From contig JAKCOZ010000100.1 of the NCBI GenBank assembly GCA_022605955.1, positions 310,001-374,000 of the forward strand: a stretch of 64,000 nucleotides of DNA, written 5' to 3'. A program made the translations under genes and the position numbers. Below the pieces are notes generated by a model. That model saw only the letters and a program-made list of their open reading frames with translations. It was not told the origin of the DNA and did not search any database. This document shows positions 18,985-31,119 of the stretch, piece by piece; the first letter of the stretch is position 1; every line of letters starts with the position of its first letter. Source of the stretch: Rallus limicola. Lineage: Eukaryota; Chordata; Aves; Gruiformes; Rallidae.

Positions 18985-20190
18985 TTAGGTGTTTCATTGC
19001 CATTCTGTGGACAGGCTTCAGAACCTCACAGGGAGTACAGGGGGATGAACACTGCCCTGGTCCTGCTGGCCAAACCATTTCTCATACAAGCCAACATGCT
19101 GTTGGCCTTCTTAACCACCTTGCCACACAGCTGGCTCATGCTCAGACGCCTGTCGACCACCAAGTCCTTTTATGCCAGGCAGATTGTCAGCTACTCTTCC
19201 CCAAGCCTGTAGCATTGCCTGGCTTTGCTGTGACCCAGCAGAGGGTTACACCCACCCAAGGCAGGAGAAGACAGTTTCTCAAGGAGAATGCTGTGGGAAT
19301 TACTATGAAAGTCTTTACTAAAGACCAGGTACACAACATCCACAGCCATTCCCTCAGCTATTCAGCAGGTCAGCTTGTCATGGCAGCAGACCAGGAGGGT
19401 CAAGCAGAACCTGCCTTTCATAACCCATGATGACTGGGACTGATCACCTGGCTGTCCTGTATGTGCTGCGTGGTGGCACTCAAGGTGATCTGGCACCTAA
19501 ACTGCCCTGGAACCAAGGTCAGACTGAGAGGCCTGTGATTGCCAGATCTTCCCTCTGGCTGTTCTTGTTGGTGGGTGTCACGTTTACTCACTTCCAATCA
19601 ACCAGGACTTCCCTGGTACAGGCAAGACTGCAGAGACATGACAGACGGTTGTTTGGTGAACACTGACACCAGCCCCCTCAGTACCCTCAGGGGGATGCCA
19701 TCCAGGCCTCTACACTTGGGCATGGCTAAGAGGTCTAGCAGGTCCAAGCCATTTTTTTTTTCTGTTATGGGGGATTTCTTATGTTCCCATTCCTTTTCTT
19801 CCATCTCAGGGGTGCTGGGCACCCAAAGAACACCTGGTCTTAGTAGGAAGCACTGAAGCAAATAAGGCAAAAATAATTCAACCTTTTCCTCCTCCTTTGT
19901 CACTATGTTTCCCCCACATCAAACCAAGGATGGAGATTCTTCATAGACCCCCTTTTTCTTACCAATATATATCTAGAAACAGTTTTTATTGTCCTTTATG
20001 GCCTAAGCAGGATCAAGTTTGAGTTGAGCTTTGGCCATTCTGAAATTCTCCTTGGTAACCTCACAACATCCTTGGAAGCCTCCTGAGGAGCCAAAAAATT
20101 ATAAACTCTCTTCTTTTTCCTTAATCACAAAGAAAGGCTCCTTCCTTCTGAGACAGATCATTCTTAGTCCCCTTCAGCTTGTTTCCTGGG
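18985..20190 (-). mobile_element. CR1 LINE ORF2 remnant, antisense
   Basis: Same element as after BK9 and BK13, but lacking the roughly 330-bp reverse-transcriptase core present at 27990-28320. Continues through TGAGAGGCCTGTGATTGCC, CAGCCCCCTCAGTACCCTC and TGTCACTATGTTTCCCCC, which track CR1 ORF2 towards its 5' side. Confidence 0.7.
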
Positions 20191-20633
20191 ACAGGGAGAT
20201 TCTCTATCAAACACAGGGCAATTCTCTGGAGCCTTCCACAGAAGCCATGCCTCTAGCCCCTCACTAGCAAAACCACGAACCCTGAACCCAAAACAGAGAG
20301 CTACAAGCTGCCAGGCAAGGGGGAACCAAGACATCAGAGAGCAAGGATAAAGCCAGGCACAATACCAGAATTACTGAGCTGGCAGCATGAAGGGAATAGA
20401 GAAAATATGCTGGAAGAAGCATGCCTCATGCCAGACACAACTCCAAAGCCCAGTCCAGCCTTCCAGGGATGCAAGGAAATGGGCCCCCACTGAACAACAC
20501 ACCAACTCACCACACCACATGAATGCCATGGGAGGACCTCACCCATGACACCCCACCTCTCCTAGGCTTTGCCCAAGCCTCCAAAATGCTTCTACACACA
20601 CCTTGCCTACAAATCCATCCCAGAACCGACTCT
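20191..20633 (+). other. Class A upstream block of BK7
   Basis: CCATGCCTCTAGCCCCTCAC, AGCTACAAGCTGCCAGG and CATGACACCCCACCTCTCC, the sequence that precedes every class A promoter. No gene seen. Confidence 0.6.
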
Positions 20634-20829
20634 CCCTTCAAAGCTGCCGCCAGGGCCAATGGGACACGACCTCAAGAAGAGGACAGGAACAGGGAGCCTT
20701 GTGGCCAGGAAAACACGCCCCACCTCATTGCTCTCCAGGCTGTGGCATGTGAGAATTGCCTGCCTAAAAACTGCTGTCATGGGCAAAGGCTGTCTCTGTG
20801 CCTCGGGCACTGCAGCACCAGCATAAAAG
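20634..20829 (+). promoter_or_regulatory. Class A promoter of BK7
   Basis: TATA 20823-20829; CCAAT at about 20656-20660. Carries GGCCAGGAAAACACG and a private GCCTAAAAACTGC where the others have GTCTGAAAACTGC. Confidence 0.8.
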
Positions 20830-21018
20830 CCGACCCAGAGCCTCTGTCCCTCACACACTTCTCCTGACGCCTTCTGCTCCACTCTCCACAAGGTGAGCCT
20901 CAAAGCCCTTCCCCTCCAGCTCCTGCCCTGCTTGGCCCAGCTCTTCCAGCCCTCAACACCTTTGCAGCCCTGCGCTTTCTCAACCTCCTCTCTTCCAGGG
21001 CCCCTCCACACCACACAC

Positions 21019-21351
21019 ATGGCCTGCAACAGCCTCTGCCGCCCCTGCGGACCCACCCCGCTGGCCAACAGCTGCAACGAGCCCTGTGTCAGGCAGTGTG
21101 AGGACTCCCGTGTCGTCATCCAGCCTCCCGCTGTGCTGGTCACCCTGCCAGGACCCATCCTCAGCTCCTTCCCCCAGAGCACCGCTGTGGGATCCTCCGC
21201 ATCCGCTGCCGTGGGCAACGAACTCAGCTCCCAGGGAGTGCCTGTCTCCTCTGGAGGCTTTGGCTATGGCCTTGGCTATGGCCTTGCCTATGGCTACGGC
21301 TTAGGAGGCCTGGGCTGCTATGGAGGCAGAAGGGGCTGCTACCCCTGCTAA
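21019..21351 (+). CDS. Feather beta-keratin BK7 (110 aa, promoter A)
   Basis: Intron 20893-20998; AATAAA 21473-21478. Arg8, PAVL, Ala90: same protein as BK3, whose promoter is class B. The 3'UTR carries the same internal deletion as BK1 (ACACCAAC joined to AAAGGATGTTGG). Exon 1 has CCACTCTCC for CCACGCTCC. Confidence 0.95.
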   Translation: MACNSLCRPCGPTPLANSCNEPCVRQCEDSRVVIQPPAVLVTLPGPILSSFPQSTAVGSSASAAVGNELSSQGVPVSSGGFGYGLGYGLAYGYGLGGLGCYGGRRGCYPC

Positions 21352-21478
21352 GGGCCCTCAACACCTGCCCTGACACCAACAAAGGATGTTGGCTGATGGT
21401 CACCCGACCTCTGCCTCACACGGGTGCCCCTCTTCTGGGCACTCCTTCCTTCTCACTGTGTTTTTGTCCTTCAATAAA

Positions 21479-21739
21479 CTTCTCCTGCATCACAGCATTC
21501 AACACGTCCTCATTCAGTCTTTCTTCTCCCAGGGCTCATCCAACCTCACCCAGTAAAAGGCCAGGGCTCCAAAGGCCATGGTGGTGGCTTGACAAACGGC
21601 TGCCAGACCTCTCTCAGAAACTACATCCCCACAAACGACTCCCATTGGCACCCGGTGCCTTCTAAGCCTGTCACATAAGACCTTCACCCTCCCAAGCAAA
21701 ACCCTGGACACACTTAGGCACTTCTGAACCCCAGTCCCT
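21479..21739 (+). other. 3' flank of BK7
   Basis: Matches the BK3 flank closely. Non-coding. Confidence 0.6.
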
Positions 21740-22695
21740 TGTGGGCTTCCCCAGGGGTCCATTCCAGGTCCAGTTCTCTTCAACACTTTCATAAACGACC
21801 TGGACTCAGGACTACAGGGGGTCTTAATAAAACTACCTAGATGACACCAAATGGATACAAGCTGTTGCCTCTGTTGAGGGTGGAGAAGTCTTACACAGAG
21901 AGCTGGGCAGATTAGAGAGCTGGGCAGTCACCAACACCATGAAGATTAACAAGGGCAAGGATTCACCACCTGGGAATAGCCATCCCTGGCTGTGCATCCA
22001 GCCTGGAAGGCCAGCAGCTGGTGCTGAGAGGGATCTGGAGTCTTGGTTAACCCAAACTTAATCCTGAGCCATCAGTGTGCCCACACAGTCAGGAGGGCCA
22101 ATCGTATCCTGGGGGCGGTCTTCAAGCACAGCATGGCCAGCTGGTCCTGAGAGGGGATTGTCTCATTTTACACTGTCCTGGTGCAGCCTCACCCTGAGTC
22201 CTGGATGCAGTTTTGGGCACCACAGTACAAGAGGGACACAAAACTGTCAGGAAGTGTCTGGAGGAGGGTAATGAAGATGGGGAAGGCTATGGAAGCACAG
22301 TGTTAGGAGGAGAGCCTGAAGTCCCTTGGTTTGCACAGCCTGGAGAAGAGGAGGCTGAGGGGAGACTTCATGAAGGTCTCTGGCTTCCTGACAAGGAGGA
22401 GCGAAGGGGCAGGCACCTATCTCCTCTCTTTGGGGGCCAGAGATAGAACCTGAGGGAACAACGTGAAGTTGCACCAGGGGAGATTTAGGTTGGATGTTTA
22501 GGAGGAGGTTCTGTCTTTAAAGGCAGTCAGGAACTGGATCAGGCACCCCAGGGCAGTGGTCACAGCACTGAGCTTAAGGGAAATCAACACGTGTCTGGAC
22601 AATGCCCTCAATCCCATGCCCTGACTCGACTGGCCCTGTGTGCATTTCAGGGTTGGAATTGATGATCCTAACGGGTCACTTCCAACAGAGGAATC
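21740..22695 (+). mobile_element. CR1 LINE ORF2 end to 3' terminus, sense
   Basis: One of the two most complete sense CR1 copies. Reverse-transcriptase region GGGCTTCCCCAGGGGTCC, then GTTTTGGGCACCACAGTAC, GGAGAAGAGGAGGCTGAGG, AGTTGCACCAGGGGAGATTT and the terminus GATGATCCTAACGGGTCAC with an ATCTATGATTAT tail. Frames are broken. Confidence 0.85.
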
Positions 22696-22920
22696 TATGA
22701 TTATCCCCATACCTCTAACACAAGAGCCTCCTGTCTGTTGACAGCAATTGGCCTGGATGCCAGGTGCCCACACAGCTACTCTGTCACTGCCCCTCCTTAC
22801 CTGGAAAAGGGATGGAAAATGTGACAAACACTCTGTGGGTCGACATAAGGACACCAACATCACAGACCCAGAGACTCAGAGCATGACAGAAGCACAGAAT
22901 CATACCGCATCCTGAGACAG
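22696..22920. other. Keratin 3'-flank-like spacer
   Basis: Contains TCACTGCCCCTCC and a GACAAACACTCTGTGG stretch resembling the usual flank before the antisense CR1. Closest to 32111-32295. Confidence 0.5.
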
Positions 22921-23395
22921 CCCCGAATCAGAGAATGCTTTGGCTTGGAAGGGACCTTCCAAGTTATCTCAGTTTCCTCTCTCCTGCCATGAGCAGGGGC
23001 TTTGTCCACTAGACCAGGCTGCTCAAAGCCCCAGCCAACCTGCCCTTCAACACTGCCAGGGACCCAGGGACACAGACTTGCATATGGGATCTTCAAGCAT
23101 CCAAACACCCTCACAGGAAAGAAAGCCTTTCTAACAGCTCACCTAAATCTACCTGCTCACTTTTGTTCTTAACCCCTCATCTTATCACTAGAGACCCTGA
23201 TAAGGAGGCCCTTCTTGTCTTTCCTCCAAGCCTGCCGTAAGTCCCTGAAGGCTGCTTTAGAGACTCCCTTGGATCTTCTCCATGCTGAAGAACCCCAATA
23301 CTCTCAGCCTGTCCTCAAGAAGGAGAAGCTCCACCACTTCCATCTTTACGGCCTGTCCTGCTCCTCCTCCAAGAGAAGACAGAGGCCACCCCAGG
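22921..23395 (-). mobile_element. CR1 LINE 3' region, antisense
   Basis: AATCAGAGAATGCTTTGGC, ACCAGGCTGCTCAAAGCCCC and CAGCCTGTCCTCAAGAAGG in the reverse order of a CR1 3' region. The part from 23134 recurs at 37400. Confidence 0.75.
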
Positions 23396-23829
23396 AGTTC
23401 AGCCAACTCCCACCCTAAACATGCCTGTGAACATCCCACAGGACCCCACAGGGCTGCACACCTGAGGTTCTTGAGCACTCCTTTCTAACTCCATGTGTGT
23501 TCCTCAGCAACAAGGAAGTCCAACTTGATAAAGAGCCTACCAAACCACCCCCTTGGCTGACCTGGAGCCAGTTTTGCCATTCCAAAAGCCTCCAGCATTC
23601 ATCCTTGCTGGGGAAGGCCCAAATGCAATGGAAGGGGCAGCCCCTCACCTGGCACAACATCAAAGCCTTGCAGGGAGGCAAGGAATGGGGGCACTCGCTT
23701 CACAACACATCTGCAAACCACAGCAAACAGCTGGAATGGCATGACCTCAGTGACGACACCCCAGCTCTAATAAGCTTCGGTTGCATCTTCTGCCCGTCCT
23801 GACACACACACTCAACACCCAGAATTTGG
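23396..23829 (+). other. Class B upstream block of BK8
   Basis: GGGGAAGGCCCAAATGCAATGG and GACCTCAGTGACGACACC (CRE/AP-1-like TGACG). Nearly the same at 37691-38101 and partly at 60641-60942. No gene seen. Confidence 0.55.
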
Positions 23830-24096
23830 CCCTTCAAAGCTGCCGCCAGGGACAAGTGAACATGGAGTCACGAGAAGGACATGAAATGGCAGAAAAGTGT
23901 GGCCAGGAAAACACGCCCCAGCTCATTGCTCACCAGGCTGTGGCATGAGAGAAGAGTGTGGTGAAAAATGTGGTTACCCTCAAGGAAAACACGACCCAGC
24001 TCATTAATCGTGAGGCTGTGGCAGGCAAGACCTGCTTGTGGAAAAACGTCTGTCATGGGCAAAGCCTGACACACCCCTCTTGAACCAGCATAAAAG
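23830..24096 (+). promoter_or_regulatory. Class B promoter of BK8 with duplicated module 2
   Basis: TATA 24090-24096. Two copies of module 2 as in BK5; the second reads AAAACACGACCCAGC, which breaks the GC box. Then comes a private segment CTGTCATGGGCAAAGCCTGAC, resembling class A at the same position, and CTTGAACCAGC before TATA. This looks like a small conversion tract from a class A promoter. Confidence 0.8.
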
Positions 24097-24285
24097 CCGA
24101 CCCAGAGCCTCTGTCCCTCACACACTTCTCCTGACGCCTTCTGCTCCACGCTCCACAAGGTGAGCCTCAAAGCCCTTCCCCTCCAGCTCCTGCCCTGCTT
24201 GGCCCAGCTCTTCCAGCCCTCAACACCTTTGCAGCCCTGCGCTTTCTCAACCTCCTCTCTTCCAGGGCCCCTCCACACCACACAC

Positions 24286-24618
24286 ATGGCCTGCAACAGC
24301 CTCTGCCGCCCCTGCGGACCCACCCCGCTGGCCAACAGCTGCAACGAGCCCTGTGTCAGGCAGTGTGAGGACTCCCGTGTCGTCATCCAGCCTCCCGCTG
24401 TGCTGGTCACCCTGCCAGGACCCATCCTCAGCTCCTTCCCCCAGAGCACCGCTGTGGGATCCTCCGCATCCGCTGCCGTGGGCAACGAACTCAGCTCCCA
24501 GGGAGTGCCTGTCTCCTCTGGAGGCTTTGGCTATGGCCTTGGCTATGGCCTTGGCTATGGCTACGGCTTAGGAGGCCTGGGCTGCTATGGGGGCAGAAGG
24601 GGCTGCTACCCCTGCTAA
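24286..24618 (+). CDS. Feather beta-keratin BK8 (110 aa, promoter B)
   Basis: Intron 24160-24265; AATAAA 24696-24701, short 3'UTR. Arg8, PAVL: protein identical to BK5 and BK16. One synonymous change near the end (TATGGGGGC). Its 3'UTR starts GGGCACTCTCCACGAGCCC, the same as BK16, so BK8 and BK16 share coding and 3' ends but not promoters. Confidence 0.95.
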   Translation: MACNSLCRPCGPTPLANSCNEPCVRQCEDSRVVIQPPAVLVTLPGPILSSFPQSTAVGSSASAAVGNELSSQGVPVSSGGFGYGLGYGLGYGYGLGGLGCYGGRRGCYPC

Positions 24619-24701
24619 GGGCACTCTCCACGAGCCCAAACTCCAACCTCCAAAAATCCTGCAGTCCATACTCTGGACTGAGATTACACCTCATCAATAA
24701 A

Positions 24702-25100
24702 CTTCTCCTGCAGCACAGCCTTTGACATCTCCTCAGTTGTGTTTTCATTCTTCCAAAGCTCATCCAGCCTCAAACAACACAAAGCCAGGGCTCAAGCAGC
24801 CAGCAGCATGGGTTGAACAATGGATACCAGACCTCTCCTTGGGATGTGTATTCTGAGAAGACCATCCCACTTCCACCTGGGGCACTTCTGGCCTGACACA
24901 CAAGACCTTCCCTTGCCCAAACATAACCTTTGATACCTTTATTCACTTCTACTCATGGCTCTGATGCCTCTCTGATAGGGTAACATGGACTGGGGACCAT
25001 GTGAGCACAGGGACCCTCTATCATTGCCCCTCTAAATCTGGGAAGGGGGGGGAATAATAGTACGAGAAATTTGTGCATCATCAGGAGGAAAGAGACAGCA
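24702..25100 (+). other. 3' flank of BK8
   Basis: Standard flank; a short G run lies at about 25046-25052. No gene seen. Confidence 0.6.
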
Positions 25101-26165
25101 CAGAATCAGAGAATGGTTTGAATTAGAAGGGATCTTCAAAGTCATCTCAGTTGCATCTCTCCTGCCATGAGCAGGGACTCCTGTCCAATCTGGTCTTAAA
25201 CACTGCCAGGGAACCAGGGACACACAGAGCAATGTATGGGATCCTCTTCAAATGCCCATCCACCCTTACAAGAAAGAAAGCCTTCCTACTAGCTCACCTA
25301 AATCATTCCTTGTTCAGGTTTGCTCATTACCCCTCATTGTATCACTACACATCCTGAATAATGAGTCCATCTCCATTTTTCCTCCATGGCTCCTGTCAGT
25401 ACAGGAAGGCTGCTCTAAGGTCTCCCTGGAAACTTCTCCAGGAGAAACAAACTCAACTCTCTCAGCCTGTCCTCAAGAAGGAGAAGGTTTGAAAAGACCA
25501 TCTTGATGAGCTCTTCTGTCCCCTTTATGCAGCAGCTCCCTATCACTCTTATACTAGTGGGCCCAGAGCTAAACACAAGACTCCAGTCTCAGGAGAGCAC
25601 AGTAGAGAATTGCCACCCTCCACTTACTGGACGCACTTCTCCTGATGCAGCCCAGCACATGATTGGCTTCCCTCCTTCCACCAGTTCTTGTAGCTAGGTA
25701 TCATGTTTGCTCACTTCCAGTCAATTAGGACTTGCCCAGTACAGGCAAGGCTGCTGAGACATGACAGAAGCTGGTTTGGTGAGCACTGACACCAGCCCCC
25801 TCAGTACCCGTGGGGGGAATCCTTCTGACTCCCTGCACTTGTGTATGGCTGAGTGGTGTCAATTAAAATATTTGTTACTGTTATGGAGGCTTCCTTTTGA
25901 TCCTCAATCTTGTCTTCCATCTCAGGGGAGCTGGACCCCGAAGAACAACAGCTCTTCATATTCACTGATGAGGCACAAAGTAACTCAGCCTTTTCCCCCT
26001 CCCTTGTCACTATGTTTCCCCCTGAGTTGTTTGCCCCTTCCTCCAGAAATCATAAAGTCTCTTATTATTTCTAAGTCCCAACCAATGCACCTTCCTTCTT
26101 ATCCAGACCATGGTTCTTCCCCTCCAGGTCATCTCCTGGCACAAGGAGACTTTCTATCAAACACA
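25101..26165 (-). mobile_element. CR1 LINE, antisense, long copy
   Basis: Runs from the tail (CAGAATCAGAGAATGGTTTG) through the LTR-empty site (GGGATCC at 25238-25244), the 3' region and the ORF2 linker (GCCCAGTACAGGCAAGG, CAGCCCCCTCAGTACCC) to the CCCTTGTCACTATG stretch. Same layout after BK11, BK15 and BK16. Confidence 0.75.
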
Positions 26166-26583
26166 GGGCAATTCTCTGGAACCTTCCACAGAAGCCATGC
26201 CTCTAGCCCCTCACTAGCAAAACCAGGCAACATGAAGCCAATACAGAGAGCTACAAGCTGCCAGGCCAGGGGGAACCAAGACATCACAGAGCAAGGATAA
26301 AACCAGCCCCAAAAACTGGCTTAGTGACCTGGCAGCAAGGTGGAGACAGAGCAAATATGCTGGAAGGGGCATGTCTCACACCTGGGGCACCTGCAAAGCC
26401 CAGTCCAGCCTTCCAGGGATGCAAGGAAATGGGTCCCCAATGAACAACACAGCAACGCACCACACCACATGAATGCCATGGGAGGGCCTCACCCATGACA
26501 CCCCACCTCTCCTAGGCTTTGCCCAAGCCTCCAAAATGCTTCTACACACACCTTGCCTACAAATCCATCCCAGAACCGACTCT
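26166..26583 (+). other. Class A upstream block of BK9
   Basis: Same elements as before BK7. No gene seen. Confidence 0.6.
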
Positions 26584-26779
26584 CCCTTCAAAGCTGCTGC
26601 CAGGGCCAATGGGACACGACCTCAAGAAGAGGACAGGAACAGGGAGCCTTGTGGCCAGGAAAACACGCCCCACCTCATTGCTCTCCAGGCTGTGGCATGT
26701 GAGAATTGCCTGTCTGAAAACTGCTGTCATGTGCAAAGGTTGTCTCTGTGCCTCGGGCACTGCAGCACCAGCATAAAAG
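26584..26779 (+). promoter_or_regulatory. Class A promoter of BK9
   Basis: TATA 26773-26779, followed by GCGACC (AAAAGGCGACC) where most genes have AAAAGCCGACC; this change is shared with BK10 and BK14. Also TGTCATGTGCAAAGGTTG, shared with BK12. Confidence 0.8.
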
Positions 26780-26968
26780 GCGACCCAGAGCCTCTGTCCC
26801 TCACACACTTCTCCTGACGCCTTCTGCTCCACGCTCCACAAGGTGAGCCTCAAAGCCCTTCCCCTCCAGCTCCTGCCCTGCTTGGCCCGGCTCTTCCAGC
26901 CCTCAACACCTTTGCAGCCCTGCGCTTTCTCAACCTCCTCTCTTCCAGGGCCCCTCCACACCACACAC

Positions 26969-27304
26969 ATGGCCTGCAACAGCCTCTGCCGCCCCTGCGG
27001 ACCCACCCCGCTGGCCAACAGCTGCAACGAGCCCTGTGTCAGGCAGTGTGAGGACTCCCGTGTCGTCATCCAGCCTTCCACCGTGGTGGTCACCCTGCCA
27101 GGACCCATCCTCAGCTCCTTCCCCCAGAGCACCGCTGTGGGATCCTCCGCATCCGCTGCCGTGGGCAACGAACTCAGCTCCCAGGGAGTGCCTGTCTCCT
27201 CTGGAGGCTTTGGCTATGGCCTTGGCTATGGCCTTGGCTATGGCTACGGCTTAGGAGGCCTGGGCTGCTATGGAGGCAGAAGAGGCTATGGATACCTCTG
27301 CTAA
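26969..27304 (+). CDS. Feather beta-keratin BK9, variant tail (111 aa, promoter A)
   Basis: Intron 26843-26948 (LAR-type substitution GGCCCGGCTC shared with BK10); AATAAA 27665-27670. Arg8, STVV. The C-terminus is GRRGYGYLC instead of GRRGCYPC, adding one residue and removing Cys107, so one cross-linking cysteine fewer. The 3'UTR is of a separate class with an AATAAAGTTCTTCTGCATCC end, found also in BK13 and the relics at 18.6 and 5.9 kb. Confidence 0.94.
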   Translation: MACNSLCRPCGPTPLANSCNEPCVRQCEDSRVVIQPSTVVVTLPGPILSSFPQSTAVGSSASAAVGNELSSQGVPVSSGGFGYGLGYGLGYGYGLGGLGCYGGRRGYGYLC

Positions 27305-27689
27305 GTGTGCTCACCACCAGCCCTCTCACCAACCACTCCAACACTGGAAGCCATGCCATGGATTGAGGACACTTCTCCAGGCCTTTCCTGGCACATGGAC
27401 CTGCCTTCCACAGCTCCTCCTCTCATGGCACCAAGCAAGGAAGCAGGGAAGGGGAGCAGCCTGGGCTGAGGCAAACTCGGCCCCACAAGCTCCTCCTCTT
27501 CTTCTTCCTTTGTTGCATCGCTTCTTCCCTTGTGTCTGGTACTCCCCACTGACACCAACTTCTCTGAAGCCAAAGCCTACCATGGACCTCTGGTCTCCTT
27601 CCTCCATGGTGAAGAGGAAGGAGAGGAGCTCCTTATGCTTGTTACTGCTTCTTTTCCTTCCCTCAATAAAGTTCTTCTGCATCCCAGCC

Positions 27690-29300
27690 TTAGGTGTTTC
27701 ATTGCCATTCTGTGGACAGGCTCCAAATCCTCACTGTCTTTGTGGCAGTGCAGGGCCAAAAACCCATCAGAGCATTCCAGGACAGACTCAGCACTGCTGA
27801 GTACAGGGGGATGAACACTGCCCTGGTCCTGCTGGACAAACCATTTCCCATACCAGCCAACATGCTGGTGGCCTTCTTAGCCACCTTGCCACACAGCTGG
27901 CTCATGCTCAGACACCTGTCGACCACCAAGTCCTTTTATGCCAGGCAGATTGTCAGCTACTCTTCCCCAAGCCTGTAGCATTGCCTGGCGCTGTTGTGAC
28001 CCAAGTGCAGGACCTGGCACTGAGCCTTCTTGAACCTCATACACTTGGCCTTGGCCCATGGATCCAGCCTGTCCAGACCCCTCTTTGGAGGCTTCCTACC
28101 CTCAAGCTGATCAACGCTTCAGCCAACCTTGGTGTCACGTCCAAACGTACTCAGGGTGCCCTCAATCCCCTTGTCCACATCACTGAGAAAGATATTGCAC
28201 AGAACTGGCCCCAGCACTGGCTCTTGGGGAACACCACTTGTGCCCGGCCACCAACGGGATCAACTCCATTGATCACAAGTCTTTGGCCCAGCCATCCAGC
28301 CAGCTTTTCCCCAGCACAGACTGCACCCACCCAAGCCAGGAGAAGCCAGTTTCTCAAGGAGAATGCTGTGGGAATTACTATGAAAGGCTTTACTAAAGAC
28401 CAGGTACACAACATCCACAGCCATTCCCTCAGCTATTCAGCAGGTCACCTTGTCATGGCAGCAGACCAGGAGGGTCAAGCAGAACCTGCCTTTCATAACC
28501 CATGATGACTGGGACTGATCACCTAGCTGTCCTGTATGTGCTGCGTGGTGGCATGAAAGGTGATCTGCAAAATAAACTGCCCTGGAACCAAAGTCAGACT
28601 GAGAGGCCTGTAATTCCCAGATCTTCCTTCTGCCAATTCTTAGAGGTTGGTACCACGTCTGGTCACTTCCAGACAACGAGAACTTCCCTGGTACAGGCAG
28701 GATTGAAGAGACATGATAAAAGCTTATTTAGTGAACATGGACAGCAACCCCCACAGTACCCTTGGGGGGATCCCCTCCTGCTCCCTACACTTGTGTATGG
28801 GTAAGTGGTGTAGCAGGTCTACAACCATTTCTGCTTCTCTTATGAGGGCTTCCTAATGATCCCCTTCCTTGTCTTCCATCTCAGGGGGACTGGGAACCCA
28901 AAGCACAACAGGTCTTGGTATTTAGTTTGAGGAACAAAGTAACTCAGCTTTTTCCTCCTCCTTTGTCATTATATTTCCCCACATCAACTAAAGAATGGAG
29001 ATTCTCCTTTGCCCTCCTTTGGCTGCTAAAGTATTTAGAGAAACATTTATTCTTGTCCTTTATGGCCACAGTTGGATGAAGTTTGAGTTGAGCTCTGGCC
29101 TTGCTCATTTTCTCCATGGATAACCTCACAACATCCTTCAAGGCCTCTTGAGGTTGTCTGCCCCTTTAGACAAAAATCATAAACTCTCTTCATTTTCCTA
29201 AATCCCAACCAAAGCCTCCTTCCTTCAGAGCCACACCATTCTTCTGCCCCTCCTGCTCGTCTCCTGGCACAGGGAGTCTATCAAACACAGGGCAAAGTTC
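27690..29300 (-). mobile_element. CR1 LINE ORF2 remnant, antisense, about 1.6 kb
   Basis: Among the longest CR1 copies here. Read on the minus strand it carries reverse-transcriptase remnants ([17 protein letters not shown] and a [17 protein letters not shown] stretch corresponding to VPQGSVLGPVLFNIF), then ORF2 5' parts (GTCATTATATTTCCCCACAT region). Frames are broken. It starts directly after the BK9 poly(A) region. Confidence 0.8.
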
Positions 29301-29707
29301 TGGAGCCTTCCACAGAAGCTGTGCCTCTAGCCCCTCACTAGCAAAACCATGCAATATGAAGCCAACACAGAGAGCTACAAGCTGCCAGGCCAGGGGGAAC
29401 CAAGACATCACAGAGCAAGGATAAAACCAGGCACAAAAACTGGCTTAGTGACCTGGCAGCAAGGTGGGGACAGAGCAAATATGCTGGAATGGGCATGTCT
29501 CACACCTGGGGCACCTGCAAAGCCCAGTCCAGCCTTCCAGGGATGCAAGGAAATGGGCCCCCACTGAACAACACAGCAACGCACCACACCACATGAATGC
29601 CATGGGAGGGCCTCACCCATGACACCCCACCTCTCCTAGGCTTTGCCCAAGCCTCCAAAATGCTTCTACACACACCTTGCCTACAAATCCATCCCAGAAC
29701 CGACTCT
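29301..29707 (+). other. Class A upstream block of BK10
   Basis: Almost identical to the block before BK9, with GGGGCACCTGCAAAGCCC in both. No gene seen. Confidence 0.6.
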
Positions 29708-29903
29708 CCCTTCAAAGCTGCCGCCAGGGCCAATGGGACACGACCTCAAGAAGAGGACAGGAACAGGGAGCCTTGTGGCCAGCAAAACACGCCCCACCTC
29801 ATTGCTCTCCAGGCTGTGGCATGTGAGAATTGCCTGTCTGAAAACTGCTGTCATGGGCAAAGGCTGTCTCTGTGCCTCGGGCACTGCAGCACCAGCATAA
29901 AAG
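29708..29903 (+). promoter_or_regulatory. Class A promoter of BK10
   Basis: TATA 29897-29903 with the AAAAGGCGACC flank shared with BK9 and BK14. Module 2 starts GGCCAGCAAAACACG. Confidence 0.8.
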
Positions 29904-30092
29904 GCGACCCAGAGCCTCTGTCCCTCACACACTTCTCCTGACGCCTTCTGCTCCACGCTCCACAAGGTGAGCCTCAAAGCCCTTCCCCTCCAGCTCCTGC
30001 CCTGCTTGGCCCGGCTCTTCCAGCCCTCAACACCTTTGCAGCCCTGCGCTTTCTCAACCTCCTCTCTTCCAGGGCCCCTCCACACCACACAC

Positions 30093-30425
30093 ATGGCCTG
30101 CAACAGCCTCTGCAGCCCCTGCGGACCCACCCCGCTGGCCAACAGCTGCAACGAGCCCTGTGTCAGGCAGTGTGAGGACTCCCGTGTCGTCATCCAGCCT
30201 CCCGCTGTGCTGGTCACCCTGCCAGGACCCATCCTCAGCTCCTTCCCCCAGAGCACCGCTGTGGGATCCTCCGCATCCGCTGCCGTGGGCAACGAACTCA
30301 GCTCCCAGGGAGTGCCTGTCTCCTCTGGAGGCTTTGGCTATGGCCTTGGCTATGGCCTTGGCTATGGCTACGGCTTAGGAGGCCTGGGCTGCTATGGAGG
30401 CAGAAGGGGCTGCTACCCCTGCTAA
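30093..30425 (+). CDS. Feather beta-keratin BK10 (110 aa, promoter A)
   Basis: Intron 29967-30072, with the same G substitution as BK9. AATAAA 30867-30872, long 3'UTR of the BK3/BK18 class. Ser8, PAVL: protein identical to BK15. The 5' half matches BK9 and the coding half matches BK15, a mosaic. Confidence 0.95.
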   Translation: MACNSLCSPCGPTPLANSCNEPCVRQCEDSRVVIQPPAVLVTLPGPILSSFPQSTAVGSSASAAVGNELSSQGVPVSSGGFGYGLGYGLGYGYGLGGLGCYGGRRGCYPC

Positions 30426-30872
30426 GGGCCCTCAACACCTGCCCCGACACCAATATCCTGATCTCTGGATGCCACACCGAGGATTCAAGTCACTCCTCCA
30501 AGCCTTTCCTGGCACATGGACCTGCCATCCAAGGCTCCTGCACTCACAGCACCAAGAATGGATGCAGGGAATGTGCTAGGCCAGGCTCAGACAAACATGG
30601 CCTCTGCATCTCCTCCTCTTCTCATACCACTTCCTTCTTTGCATCACCTCTTCTCCTGTGTCCGCTACTTTCCACTGCGGCCACCAGCACACAAAGACCA
30701 CCAGGAACCTCGACTCTGCCACTCCCACACTGGGTCAGAAACACCTCGTGGCTCTGGGGAGAATTCCTACATACAAAGGATGTTGGCTGATGGTCACCCG
30801 ACCTCTGCCTCACACAGGTGCCCCTCTTCTGGCCACTCCTTCCTTGTCACTGTGTTTTTGTCCTTCAATAAA

Positions 30873-31115
30873 CTTCTCCTGCATCACAGCATTCAACACG
30901 TCCTCATTCAGTCTGTCTTCTCCCAGGGCTCACCCAGTAAAAGGCCAGGGCTCCAAAGGCCATGGTGGTGGCTTGACAAACAGCTGCCAGACCTCTCTTA
31001 GAAACTACATCCCCACAAACGACTCCCATTGGCACCCGGTGCCTTCTAAGCCTGTCACATAAGACCTTCACCCTCCCAAGCAAAACCTTGGACACACTTA
31101 GGCACTTCTGAACCC
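30873..31115 (+). other. 3' flank of BK10
   Basis: As after BK3, with an 11-bp shortening at GGGCTCACCCAGTAAAAGG. No gene. Confidence 0.6.
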
Positions 31116-31119
31116 CAGT

